DNA of 64,000 bases. Origin: Merdibacter massiliensis (GTDB taxonomy: Bacteria > Bacillota_I > Bacilli_A > Erysipelotrichales > Erysipelotrichaceae). The stretch covers positions 26,071-90,070 of the forward strand of contig NZ_LT699725.1 of the NCBI RefSeq assembly GCF_900155395.1, written 5' to 3'. How positions within the stretch are numbered: the stretch's first letter is position 1; each line of letters starts with the position of its first letter. The notes under the pieces are model-generated. The model was not told where the DNA came from. It made no database searches and saw only the letters and a program-made list of their open reading frames with translations. Below are positions 38,796 through 47,394 of this stretch, in pieces. Both the position numbers and the translations under genes were made by a program.

Positions 38796-39188
38796 TTGAA
38801 ACGAATGGAAGTTGTATGCGGGATCTTGATACGCAACAAAAAGGTGTTCATTGCAAAGCGTAAGAGCATACATGCGAATGGAATATGGGAATTTCCTGGC
38901 GGCAAGATCGAACAGGGAGAGAGTGCGGAAACTGCAATTATACGCGAGTTGCAGGAAGAACTCCATATTCATGCACAAGTGGTCCAATATGTTTGTGATA
39001 CGATAGATCATCAGGAGGGATGGGAAATTCATGTACGGGCATATATTTGTTCTAGTGAAGAAGAACCAAACCAGCTGGATGTGCATAGTGAAGGAAGATG
39101 GGTCGATTATCGAGAAGTATATGATTACGCGTTTCAAAAAGCTGATCGAACGATCCTGGATCATTTGCAGGAGGTGCTGTCATGTTAG
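38796..39188 (+). CDS. MutT-type Nudix hydrolase
   Basis: 130 aa from TTG at 38796 (alternative ATG at 38805). An earlier in-frame ATG at 38691 is inside the GH84 terminator and is rejected. The Nudix box is complete (GGKIEQGESAETAIIREL, then QEEL) and is preceded by IWEFPGG, as in MutT 8-oxo-dGTP diphosphatases. The N-terminal VVCGILIRNKKVFIAKR is also MutT-like. The ribosome binding site GGTGGTGGT is weak. Its 3' end overlaps the next gene by seven bases, so the two are probably coupled. The exact nucleotide substrate cannot be read from sequence. Confidence 0.88.
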   Translation: MKRMEVVCGILIRNKKVFIAKRKSIHANGIWEFPGGKIEQGESAETAIIRELQEELHIHAQVVQYVCDTIDHQEGWEIHVRAYICSSEEEPNQLDVHSEGRWVDYREVYDYAFQKADRTILDHLQEVLSC

Positions 39189-40408
39189 AAAAAACTTCTG
39201 AAGTGAAAGTAATGCGCGATCCGATACACGGCTATATACATGTTCATTATCAAGTGATATGGGACTGCATCAACGCAAGAGAATTTCAGCGATTGCGCCG
39301 GATCCATCAATTAGGCGGGGATTTTCAAGTGTACCATACAGCAGAACATACGCGTTTTTCACATTCCTTAGGCGTATATGAAATTGTTCGCAGAATGGTA
39401 GAAGAAATTGAAGAATTAGCAAATAGATTAACTGAATATGAAAAGTGTGCTGCTATGTTGGCAGGTCTGCTGCATGATTTAGGACATGGCCCCTTTTCAC
39501 ATGCATTTGAGGCTGTCAGCCAATGCCGTCATGAACGTTATACACAAAAAATACTGTTGGAAGATACAGAGATCCACTCCATATTAGCAAAAGTAGATCC
39601 ATGCCTGCCTGGAGAGGTTGCTGATATCATTGGCTATCGTCATAAAAATGATCTTTTGAATCAGTTGGTCAGCGGGCAGCTGGATGCAGACCGCATGGAC
39701 TATTTGCTGAGAGATGCCTATTTCACAGGTACTAGCTACGGCACTTTCGATATGGAACGCATTTTGCGTACCATTCGCATCCATGGAAAATATCTAGCAG
39801 TAAAAGAAAGCGGGATCCACAGTGTAGAAGATTATATCATGGCACGTTATCATATGTATTGGCAAGTATATCTGCATCCTGTCGCAAGAAGCTATGAAAT
39901 CATTATTGCATTGCTGTTTGCACGAATGAAAGATGTATGGAATCAAGATCCTTCGTTTTTTGCAGGATTGGAAATGTTTGTTCCTTTCTTAACAGAAGAA
40001 GAGGTCTCTGTAGAAGACTACTATCGTTTGGATGAATCAGCAGCTTTATATGGCTTCTCTTTGCTGGAACAGAAAACCGATCCTATTATGCGGGATCTGG
40101 CAGGACGTGTCTTAAATCGGCGTTTATTTGATTATGTACAGGACAGCGATGAGAAGTTTGCACAAATTCAAGAATCAGCAAAAGAAAAAGGCTATGATCC
40201 TGCATATTATGTTCATCGCGATCATGTTATTCAGAAACCGTACTCGCCTTATAAAGGAAGGCAGGATGCTCATGTGATCTGGATCGTAGATGAACATGGC
40301 CAGTTGCACGAACTTTCAGAAACAAGTGCGATCGTAAATGCATTGGTGGATGCAAAAGTAAAAGAACAGCAACTGATATATTACCCGCCGGAACTATATT
40401 TAAAATAG
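39182..40408 (+). CDS. HD-domain phosphohydrolase (dGTPase-like, YwfO type)
   Basis: 408 aa. The N-terminal MRDPIHGYIHV, a FQRLRRIHQLGG segment and the HD metal site (TRFSHSLGVYEI, then LLHDLGHGPFSHAFE) place it in the SAMHD1/dGTPase-like HD family found in Firmicutes as YwfO. QLDADRMDYLLRDAYFTG is another shared motif. The family members studied act on (d)NTPs or regulatory nucleotides. Together with the overlapping Nudix gene this suggests a nucleotide-pool role (inference). GGAGG lies upstream of the ATG. Confidence 0.88.
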   Translation: MLEKTSEVKVMRDPIHGYIHVHYQVIWDCINAREFQRLRRIHQLGGDFQVYHTAEHTRFSHSLGVYEIVRRMVEEIEELANRLTEYEKCAAMLAGLLHDLGHGPFSHAFEAVSQCRHERYTQKILLEDTEIHSILAKVDPCLPGEVADIIGYRHKNDLLNQLVSGQLDADRMDYLLRDAYFTGTSYGTFDMERILRTIRIHGKYLAVKESGIHSVEDYIMARYHMYWQVYLHPVARSYEIIIALLFARMKDVWNQDPSFFAGLEMFVPFLTEEEVSVEDYYRLDESAALYGFSLLEQKTDPIMRDLAGRVLNRRLFDYVQDSDEKFAQIQESAKEKGYDPAYYVHRDHVIQKPYSPYKGRQDAHVIWIVDEHGQLHELSETSAIVNALVDAKVKEQQLIYYPPELYLK

Positions 40409-40497
40409 CAGTATGATCTAAAACAGAGCTTGCTGTTACTGCTGTCTAAGGGTGCTTCTGAATGTGATCTTAAAAAATATATTATAATGATGCAATC

Positions 40498-40540
40498 ATA
40501 AAAAAAGAAGTTTTGCCAATTTGGAAAACTTCTTTTGCTT
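40498..40540. terminator. Bidirectional terminator between the HD gene and the NlpC/P60 gene
   Basis: AAAGAAGTTTT pairs with AAAACTTCTTT (40504-40515 with 40526-40537), with A and T runs on both sides. The preceding 90 bp has only a TATAAT without an associated gene. Confidence 0.8.
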
Positions 40541-40600
40541 TTATTCGATCTTGTTCGATAGAAACGAAAATCGCTATTGTTTAATATTTCATCTTGTTAA

Positions 40601-41635
40601 TCAGTCAACGTGAATGAATACAGGTCCTGATCCGCAGTATGCACTATATACAACAGTTCCGTTTCCATGCCATCCGCCATGCACTGCCTGTCCATTTCCA
40701 ATATAAACGGCAATATGTGCCATTCCTAAACCGCCATCTGCATAGTAAATCAGATCGCCTGGTTGCGGATCGCTTGTAATCGTTCCTAGAGACATGTATT
40801 CAGCAGGCCAGCCGTGGAAATAAATACCATTGGCTGCTAAGGCATTTGTCACCAGCATTGTACAATCTTGTGTAGTGCCTACTTGAGCGAGAGCAGCTTC
40901 AGCAATGCTAGAGCCTAAAGCACTTTTTGCTTCTTTTGCTACACCGTCTTCACTGAATACATATTCGACACCGTCGATTTCTTGCTTAGTATCTTTTAAG
41001 ATTTTACCATATTTGTTGCGATAGTAAGCATTTCCGTCTTCGTCATAGTCCCATCCGGTATACAAAACACCATATTCATCTAAATAATATGTATCATTGC
41101 CTATTTTTGTTTTTCCGCTAGCCATGATTCCATCATCATCGAAATAATGTTTCTTTCCGTTGATGGTTTTCCATCCGGTCACTTTTTGTCCGTTTTCATC
41201 AACATATACATAGGTATCTTCTTTGATTTCTACATATTGTCCAGTAGTCACATATCCATGATCGTCGTACAGGACGTCATCTTGCCAGCCTTTCAATAAA
41301 CGGCCATCTTCTTGGAAGAAATAATTTTCTTCATCGATTTTTTGTTCGCCAGTGACCATCTTTCCGTTTCCGTCAAAATAGTATGTGTTTTCATCGATTG
41401 TTTGCCATCCAAGCAACATTTCGCCTTCATCGTTGAAGTAATATGTTCCTTCGTCAATTTTCAACCAACCGATTGCTTGTTCGTGTGTAGATTCGAGAAT
41501 GTAATATCTGTCGCTACCTTCACCATGCCATCCCGGCTGTGCTTCATAGGCATATACAGCAGAAACAACAGGCACACATGTTGCGACACATAGTGCGAAT
41601 GCTATTTTCTTGCTGTGTTTTTCCAAGAAATTCAT
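40601..41635 (-). CDS. Secreted NlpC/P60-like hydrolase with cell-wall-binding repeats
   Basis: 344 aa from the ATG at 41635, with GAGGTG upstream; the longer frame to 41692 lacks a site. A signal peptide is present (KKIAFALCVATCVPVVSAVYA). Residues about 40-240 consist of about nine choline/CW-binding-type repeats of roughly 20 aa (GWQTIDENTYYFDGNGKM, GKTKIGNDTYYLDEYG). The C-terminal ~100 residues form an NlpC/P60-like cysteine peptidase, with Cys in DCTMLV, QPGDLIYY and His in MAHIAVYIGNGQAVHGG. It probably cuts peptidoglycan stem peptides while bound to the wall. A promoter with TTGCAT and TATACT at 17-bp spacing lies on the minus strand (41692-41664). Confidence 0.83.
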   Translation of the reverse strand: MNFLEKHSKKIAFALCVATCVPVVSAVYAYEAQPGWHGEGSDRYYILESTHEQAIGWLKIDEGTYYFNDEGEMLLGWQTIDENTYYFDGNGKMVTGEQKIDEENYFFQEDGRLLKGWQDDVLYDDHGYVTTGQYVEIKEDTYVYVDENGQKVTGWKTINGKKHYFDDDGIMASGKTKIGNDTYYLDEYGVLYTGWDYDEDGNAYYRNKYGKILKDTKQEIDGVEYVFSEDGVAKEAKSALGSSIAEAALAQVGTTQDCTMLVTNALAANGIYFHGWPAEYMSLGTITSDPQPGDLIYYADGGLGMAHIAVYIGNGQAVHGGWHGNGTVVYSAYCGSGPVFIHVD

Positions 41636-41663
41636 CCGATTCACCTCATTTTCCGATAAATGA

Positions 41664-41692
41664 AGTATAACATTCTTGAAAGATTCATGCAA
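41664..41692 (-). promoter_or_regulatory. Promoter of the NlpC/P60 gene
   Basis: On the minus strand TTGCAT (41687-41692) and TATACT (41664-41669) are separated by 17 bp. Confidence 0.65.
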
Positions 41693-41758
41693 ATTTTTGT
41701 GTTAAAAAGTGCAAAGGTACCATTAAAATGTGCAAAAACAGCCATCATTTTAGTCACT

Positions 41759-41779
41759 TTGTTCACGATTCGTGAACAA
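41759..41779. repeat. Perfect 21-bp palindrome between the penicillin-binding protein gene and the NlpC/P60 promoter
   Basis: TTGTTCACGA, one central T, then TCGTGAACAA. It lies 18 bp beyond the PBP stop codon and 67 bp upstream of the next -35. No T run follows on the minus strand, so it does not look like an ordinary terminator. Two GTGCAAA direct repeats lie between it and the promoter (41709 and 41730). Confidence 0.7.
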
Positions 41780-41796
41780 TATATAAATAAGTATTT

Positions 41797-43662
41797 TTAT
41801 TCATCTTTTATATACCAGTATGTGCTGCCATAAGAGGAGGATTCTCCATTGATCGGATTGACCTTTTTCTCTACAATATTTTCTGTTGGCGAGTACCAGG
41901 GACCTTCTCGATCATTGTATAAATAATGAAAGGTTTTTTGAAATATTTTTTTTGCATGTGATTGGTCTTCAGTATTTAATGTACGATTATCATCATACCC
42001 GCTCCATATGACTAATGTATATTGCGGATTGTAGCTGGCTACTAACGAATCCCAATCACTGGTCCCCGATTTTACTGCTGTCTGCACTTGGGGAACGGAA
42101 CCAAGCATAGACGGGTAGGAGTATGTCTTGTTTTTTTGATCATATGTAGCAGTCAGCAATTGTGAAAGAACCAGGGTTTCATCGCGATACAGTAATTGCT
42201 TCATGGCAAATTCATCTTGATATAAAGTCGCTTCATTGCTTCTGATTTCTTTGATCAGCTGCGGTTTGTCATAAAGACCTTCAGAAGCAAAGGTATTGTA
42301 GATTGATCCTAATTCCAAAACACTTAAGTTCACCGTACCTAAAGCCAACGAAGCATTTGCAGAGGTTTGAATGCCAAATTGCGAGAGCGCTTCTTGCAAG
42401 ACTTCTTCTCCTAAAAATAAATGTGTTTTTACTGCATAAATATTATCAGAAATACCTATTGCATTGATCATGGAGATTTCTTGGTAAGGATATTGATCGC
42501 CATAATTGCTTGGGGCATAAGTCTCGCCATTGGATAGTTGAAAAGTGGTTGGTTGAGACAGAAAGGTGGTGGAGGGAGTGAATCCGTTACATAAGGCACA
42601 ATAGTATAACAACGGTTTGATCGTAGAAGCAATTTGCCGTTTGGAATAAATGGCCCGATTATATTGCGATGTCGTATAACTGCTGCCGCCGGCTAAAGCA
42701 GTTACATGATTGGTATAGGGGGCAAACATGACGGCACTGACCTGCATTTCATTTTCGTCACCCATTTCCTCTTGAATGCTCTGATATAAAGATTGACTGG
42801 CTTCAGGATCAAAGTAAGTCATTACTTGCAGATCTTTTGCTGTGAGATTCATGTTTTCAATTTCTTGCAATACAGTATCAATGTAGTATGAACGAATATC
42901 ATCCATATTTTCATCTTGGGTATGATCGATCAATACGAAATCATTTTTGATTGCTTCCTTATATTCGTTTTCATTAATGATGTGATTGTCTTTGAGAACT
43001 TCTAAGATCGTATGTTGACGCTGTATCGCATTTTCATAATTTAAATAAGGGGAAAATGCACCAGGCCCATTGACGACACCTACTAACATTGCCAATTCTC
43101 CGGCATCAAGTTCTTCCAATTCTTTTCCAAAATAATAATGTGCTGCTTGTTTGATGCCGACGACACCATGACCAAAATATAAGGTGTTTAAATATCCTTC
43201 CAGTATATTTTCTTTGCTGTAGTGCATTTCTAACCGTATAGAGTAGAAGAATTCTTCTATTTTCCGTTGGAGGGTCTGCTCATTGGTCAAGAAAAGATTT
43301 TTAGCAAACTGCTGTGTGATCGTAGAACCGCCTTGCAGTACATTGTCAGTAAATAGATTATTTTGCATTGCTTTCACCACGCGTATAGGGTCAAAACCGA
43401 CATGAGAATAAAAACGTTTGTCTTCTACAGCAATAAAGGCATCCTGCACTTGTTGCGGAACATCTTGTAAAGCAATCCATTCGCTGCTTTCGCCAAAGTT
43501 GCTTTCGTAAAGGATATCGCCATTGCAGTCATATAATGTAATATGCTGTCCTCGACCGTAAAGGTCGATAGGGGCACAAAATGCATACGTATAAAAAAGA
43601 AGGAAAAGTGAAATCAATATAAAAAATAGCCACATCAAATAGTGAATCAGTTTTTTCATCAT
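41797..43662 (-). CDS. Class A penicillin-binding protein (glycosyltransferase / transpeptidase)
   Basis: 621 aa. A short cytoplasmic tail and one membrane helix (residues ~9-28) are followed by the GT51 glycosyltransferase domain with the catalytic Glu in AVEDKRFYSHVGFDP, then GGSTITQQFAKNLFL and YLNTLYFGHGVVGI. The transpeptidase domain has SxxK (ASTIKP), SDN (GISDNIYAVK) and KSGTSDWD. It polymerises and crosslinks peptidoglycan outside the membrane. It is on the short side for PBP1a-type enzymes and has no obvious C-terminal extension. GGAGGAG precedes two adjacent ATGs (43662, 43659). The NlpC/P60 hydrolase gene lies downstream on the same strand. Confidence 0.93.
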   Translation of the reverse strand: MMKKLIHYLMWLFFILISLFLLFYTYAFCAPIDLYGRGQHITLYDCNGDILYESNFGESSEWIALQDVPQQVQDAFIAVEDKRFYSHVGFDPIRVVKAMQNNLFTDNVLQGGSTITQQFAKNLFLTNEQTLQRKIEEFFYSIRLEMHYSKENILEGYLNTLYFGHGVVGIKQAAHYYFGKELEELDAGELAMLVGVVNGPGAFSPYLNYENAIQRQHTILEVLKDNHIINENEYKEAIKNDFVLIDHTQDENMDDIRSYYIDTVLQEIENMNLTAKDLQVMTYFDPEASQSLYQSIQEEMGDENEMQVSAVMFAPYTNHVTALAGGSSYTTSQYNRAIYSKRQIASTIKPLLYYCALCNGFTPSTTFLSQPTTFQLSNGETYAPSNYGDQYPYQEISMINAIGISDNIYAVKTHLFLGEEVLQEALSQFGIQTSANASLALGTVNLSVLELGSIYNTFASEGLYDKPQLIKEIRSNEATLYQDEFAMKQLLYRDETLVLSQLLTATYDQKNKTYSYPSMLGSVPQVQTAVKSGTSDWDSLVASYNPQYTLVIWSGYDDNRTLNTEDQSHAKKIFQKTFHYLYNDREGPWYSPTENIVEKKVNPINGESSSYGSTYWYIKDE

Positions 43663-43802
43663 TTTCTCCTCCCTCTATATTCTTCATTTCTAGTCTTTGC
43701 ATATTGCTGTATTTTAAACATAAATATTTGTTTCTATTTCTGTTGCAATAGTGCGGATAAGAAAAAAATAAGACTGTGATAAAATTTTAGATAAAATAAG
43801 TC

Positions 43803-43831
43803 TTGCGTATTGAGATGTTTCTGATTATAAT
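43803..43831 (+). promoter_or_regulatory. Promoter of ywiB-argS-rpoE
   Basis: TTGCGT at 43803-43808, a 17-bp spacer and TATAAT at 43826-43831. Confidence 0.75.
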
Positions 43832-43858
43832 GCTCATGATGTGAAGTGGTGATGAAGC

Positions 43859-44251
43859 ATGAAAAAAAAGATTTGCCTTGTACAGAGACACTGTGAAAGT
43901 AATGAAATTTTGCTTCATTATGAGGGAGAAGCGCAGATTGAAGAGCAGGAAAGAAAACTGAGCATTATCGTAAAATCAGAAGAACCACGATATGAATTAA
44001 AAATCCACGCTTATGCCGATGCGATGATCTTACATCATCATACGATGCATGATACGAAATTATCTTTGCGAAAAGGACATCAAACAAATGCGCATATAGA
44101 AAATGAGATGGGATCACTCACATTGCAAATACTAACAAAACAATATGAAAAAAGAACCGATTCTGTTTATGTGCAATATGTCATCTTAGACCAGGATCAG
44201 GTGTGCGATACATTTGAATTACAAATTGAAATGGGAGGAGGAATGAAATGA
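43859..44251 (+). CDS. ywiB: DUF1934 (YwiB-like) protein
   Basis: 130 aa. A small beta-rich protein with the pattern of DUF1934/YwiB, a lipocalin/calycin-like family of unknown function (LHYEGEAQ near the start, then MILHHHTMHDTKLSL and GSLTLQILTKQYE). The assignment is supported by gene order: YwiB homologs usually precede argS and rpoE in Firmicutes, as here. Its stop overlaps the argS start by four bases. GTGGTGA is a modest ribosome binding site. Confidence 0.75.
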   Translation: MKKKICLVQRHCESNEILLHYEGEAQIEEQERKLSIIVKSEEPRYELKIHAYADAMILHHHTMHDTKLSLRKGHQTNAHIENEMGSLTLQILTKQYEKRTDSVYVQYVILDQDQVCDTFELQIEMGGGMK

Positions 44252-45891
44252 ATCAAATAGAAAGCGGATTGAAACAGGCGATGAGCAAAGCTGCTAAACA
44301 GGCATTTGATTTGGATTTCAATGAAGATCAGGTGATCATCGAAATACCAAAGGATAAAAGTCATGGGGATTATGCATGCAATAGTGCGATGCAGCTGACA
44401 AGATTGTTGCATCGAAATCCGAGAGAGATTGCACAGGAATTAATGGCTCATTTTGATATGGAAGAAGCAGGTGTTGCTTCTTATGCAATTGCAGGACCTG
44501 GATTTATTAATTTTACAATGCGAAATGATTCTTTGACGAATGTTATCTCCAAAGTACTAGATGAAAAGGATCACTATGGTAAGAATGACAGTGGAGCGCA
44601 TATGCGGGTCAATCTGGAATACGTATCTGCCAATCCAACTGGTAATTTGCATCTAGGACATGCACGCGGTGCAGCTTGGGGTGACAGTGTGGCGCGTTTG
44701 ATGAAAGCCAGCGGCTATGATGTTACCAGAGAATATTATGTAAATGATGCAGGAAATCAGATCATTAATTTAGGAATGTCATTACAAGCACGCTATCGCG
44801 AGTATCTGGGGCTGCCTTTTGATTTGCCGCAAGATGGTTATCATGGAGAAGATGTTAAAGAGATTGCCATTGCCCTTGCAAAAGAATTTGGCGATCGTTA
44901 TGCAGAAGAAAATGAGGAAAATTTAAAATTCTTCAAGCAAAAAGGAATTGCATTTGAATTAGCAAAGATTCGCAAAGATCTTGATTATTATCGGGTCAGC
45001 TTTGATGTGTGGAGCAGCGAACAGGCTATTCGTGATGCGGGAAAAGTAGAGGATGCATTGAAAGTCTTGGAAGAGAAAGGGCTCACTTATGAAAAAGAAG
45101 GTGCTCTTTGGTTTGCAACAATACAATTTGGAGACGACAAGGATCGTGTTTTAAGAAAAACGGACGGTTCTTATACATACCTGGTACCGGATATTGCATA
45201 TCATAAAGACAAGATGGATCGTGGCTATGAGCAGCTGGTTGATTTTTTCGGAGCAGATCATCATGGATATGTTCCTCGTTTGAAAGCCAGTATTGCGGCT
45301 CTAGGCAATGATCCGGACAAGCTGTCTGTAGATATCATTCAAATGGTGCGTTTGGTAGAAAACGGACAAGAAGTAAAGATGAGCAAGCGTTTAGGCAATG
45401 CAGTTACGATTCGCGAACTCTGTGATGAAGTGGGTGTGGATGCGGCTCGTTACTTCTTCGTACAGCGTGCATTGGATACACATCTGGATTTCGACTTAGG
45501 ATTGGCTCGCAGTGAGAGCAATGATAATCCGGTATACTATGCACAATATGCGCATGCTCGTATGTGCTCGATCTTGCGTCAGGCAACAGATTTGCCGCAG
45601 GCAAACAGTTACGAACGTTTGACGAATGAAAAAGAAGTAGATTTGATGAAATATATCAATGAATTTACGAGCGTGGTCAGTGAAGCAGCAAAATTGCGGG
45701 CACCGAACAAAGTATGTAATTATATTCAAAAACTAGCACAAAAGTTTCACAGCTTCTATAATGCTTGCAAGGTATTGGATGACAGTGATGTAGAATTGAG
45801 TGCACAGCGGCTGGCTTTGGTACAGGCAGCAAAAATCACATTATGTAACGCCTTGAATTTAATCGGTGTAGAGGCATTAGAAAAGATGTAG
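44248..45891 (+). CDS. argS: Arginyl-tRNA synthetase
   Basis: 547 aa, class I aminoacyl-tRNA synthetase. The HIGH-like signature appears as NPTGNLHLGHARGA, and the KMSKS loop as EVKMSKRLGNAV. The N-terminal additional domain, with IEIPKDKSHGDYACNSAM, and the C-terminal anticodon-binding domain (YAQYAHARMCSILRQA) are present. It charges tRNA-Arg, the molecule expected to be read by the T-box at 7.5 kb. GGAGGAGG overlaps the end of ywiB. Confidence 0.96.
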   Translation: MNQIESGLKQAMSKAAKQAFDLDFNEDQVIIEIPKDKSHGDYACNSAMQLTRLLHRNPREIAQELMAHFDMEEAGVASYAIAGPGFINFTMRNDSLTNVISKVLDEKDHYGKNDSGAHMRVNLEYVSANPTGNLHLGHARGAAWGDSVARLMKASGYDVTREYYVNDAGNQIINLGMSLQARYREYLGLPFDLPQDGYHGEDVKEIAIALAKEFGDRYAEENEENLKFFKQKGIAFELAKIRKDLDYYRVSFDVWSSEQAIRDAGKVEDALKVLEEKGLTYEKEGALWFATIQFGDDKDRVLRKTDGSYTYLVPDIAYHKDKMDRGYEQLVDFFGADHHGYVPRLKASIAALGNDPDKLSVDIIQMVRLVENGQEVKMSKRLGNAVTIRELCDEVGVDAARYFFVQRALDTHLDFDLGLARSESNDNPVYYAQYAHARMCSILRQATDLPQANSYERLTNEKEVDLMKYINEFTSVVSEAAKLRAPNKVCNYIQKLAQKFHSFYNACKVLDDSDVELSAQRLALVQAAKITLCNALNLIGVEALEKM

Positions 45892-45902
45892 GAGGATTTA
45901 AG

Positions 45903-46217
45903 ATGAAAAAATCGATGGTTGATGTCGCTTTTGATTTAATGACAAGAAAGAAAAAACCGGTCGTTTTTTTGAAACTGTGGCAGGAAGTGAGCGAAATCAT
46001 GGGATTTACAGTTGCCCAGGAGGAAGACAATATCGCACAATTCTATAGCGATCTTTCGCTGGATGATCGTTTTGTCAATGTATCCGAAAATAAATGGGAT
46101 CTGCGTTCACGTCATACATATGACGAGAGCGTGGTTGATCCAAGTGCAATCATGATCGATGAAGAGAGTGATGAAGGATATGACGATGAGGTAGAAGAGA
46201 AAGAAGAAAATGATTAA
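45903..46217 (+). CDS. rpoE: RNA polymerase delta subunit
   Basis: 104 aa. The N-terminal HARE-HTH domain (MVDVAFDLMTRKKKPVVFLKLWQEV, DLSLDDRFVNVSENKWDLRSRHTYDE) is typical of Firmicute delta, which promotes promoter recycling. The acidic C-terminal tail is short (about 25 residues, rich in D/E), compared with about 80 in Bacillus subtilis. It follows argS by 11 bp and ends at a terminator. Delta is a marker of Bacilli-like lineages. Confidence 0.92.
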   Translation: MKKSMVDVAFDLMTRKKKPVVFLKLWQEVSEIMGFTVAQEEDNIAQFYSDLSLDDRFVNVSENKWDLRSRHTYDESVVDPSAIMIDEESDEGYDDEVEEKEEND

Positions 46218-46219
46218 GA

Positions 46220-46262
46220 AGAAAGGATGTTCTGGCAGACAAGACCAAACATCCTTTTCTTT
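46220..46262 (+). terminator. Terminator after rpoE
   Basis: AAAGGATGTT (46222-46231) pairs with AACATCCTTT (46248-46257), followed by T-rich sequence. Confidence 0.8.
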
Positions 46263-46376
46263 CATTGGGAAAAACAGCAGATTTCTTTGCTTTTTTATTT
46301 TGGTATACTTAACAAATGCGGGAAAATGAAGTATTATAATAAGTGTGAAATAACATACGAAGGAGGAAATAAAGCT

Positions 46377-47243
46377 ATGTTAGTATCCGCAACTGAAATG
46401 ATTAACAAGGCTCATGAAGGGCATTATGCAATCGGTGCGTTCAACATCAACAACTTGGAATGGACAAAGTCTATCTTAGCAGCTGCTGAAGAGGCTAAAT
46501 CACCAGTTATGTTAGGAGTATCTGAAGGTGCTGCTAAATATATGTGTGGTTTCAAAACAGTTGTTGCAATGGTTAAAGAAATCCATGACAGCATGGGAAT
46601 TACTGTTCCAGTAGCATTACATTTGGACCATGGTACTTATGAAGGAGCTAAAGCTTGTATCGAAGCAGGATTTACTTCTGTAATGTTCGATGGTTCTCAT
46701 TATGATTTTGCTGAGAACTTGGAAAAATCAAAAGAAATGATCGCTTTAGCACATTCAAAAGGAATTTCTATCGAATGTGAAGTTGGCGGCATCGGCGGAG
46801 AAGAAGACGGTGTCATTTCTGCAGGTGAATTGGCAGATCCACAAGAATGCAAGACAATTGCTGAATTAGGCGTTGATTTCTTGGCTGCAGGTATCGGTAA
46901 TATCCATGGAAAATATCCAGCAAACTGGAAAGGTTTGAGCTTTGATCGTTTGGGAGAAATCCAAGCAGTTACAAATGGTAAACCATTAGTATTGCATGGC
47001 GGTTCTGGTATCCCAGCTGATCAGATTGCTAAAGCTATTTCTCTTGGTGTTTCTAAGATCAACGTAAATACAGAGTTGCAGCTGGAATTTGCAGCAGCTA
47101 CTCGTAAATACATTGAAGAAGGAAAAGACCAGGAAGGTAAAGGATATGATCCTCGTAAACTGTTGAAACCAGGTGCTGATGCAATCAAAGCAAAAGTTAT
47201 TGCTATGATGAATCAATTTGGTTCTGCAGGAAAAGCTGAATAA
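46377..47243 (+). CDS. fba: Class II fructose-bisphosphate aldolase
   Basis: 288 aa from the ATG at 46377, with AGGAGG eight bases upstream; the longer frame runs through the upstream promoter (TATAAT at 46335-46340). It splits fructose-1,6-bisphosphate in glycolysis. Zn-binding and catalytic motifs are HLDHGTYEGAKACIEAGFTSVMFDGSHYDF, the CEVGGIGGEEDG loop, GNIHGKY, LHGGSGIP and KINVNTELQ. It is a single-gene unit with a strong terminator. Confidence 0.97.
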   Translation: MLVSATEMINKAHEGHYAIGAFNINNLEWTKSILAAAEEAKSPVMLGVSEGAAKYMCGFKTVVAMVKEIHDSMGITVPVALHLDHGTYEGAKACIEAGFTSVMFDGSHYDFAENLEKSKEMIALAHSKGISIECEVGGIGGEEDGVISAGELADPQECKTIAELGVDFLAAGIGNIHGKYPANWKGLSFDRLGEIQAVTNGKPLVLHGGSGIPADQIAKAISLGVSKINVNTELQLEFAAATRKYIEEGKDQEGKGYDPRKLLKPGADAIKAKVIAMMNQFGSAGKAE

Positions 47244-47256
47244 TTCAATGGTTGAT

Positions 47257-47289
47257 AAAAAGGATTGCACGTCATGTGTGATCCTTTTT
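47257..47289 (+). terminator. Terminator after fba
   Basis: AAAAAGGAT (47257-47265) pairs with ATCCTTTTT (47281-47289). Confidence 0.85.
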
Positions 47290-47334
47290 TTCTGTAAATC
47301 AGATGAATCTTGTTCTCTTTGTATCTATTGATGC

Positions 47335-47361
47335 GAAAAAAACCTCTAGAAAATCTAGAGG
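47335..47361 (-). terminator. Terminator of the PanE-like gene
   Basis: CCTCTAGA (47343-47350) pairs with TCTAGAGG (47354-47361). On the minus strand it is followed by eight T. Confidence 0.88.
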
Positions 47362-47394
47362 CGCTTGACGAGGCATAGCATGAAGAAACGAATC

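Noticed and set aside
47343-47361. CCTCTAGA palindrome as a regulatory operator
   Set aside because: It is followed by eight T on the minus strand at the end of the PanE-like gene, so a terminator explains it.
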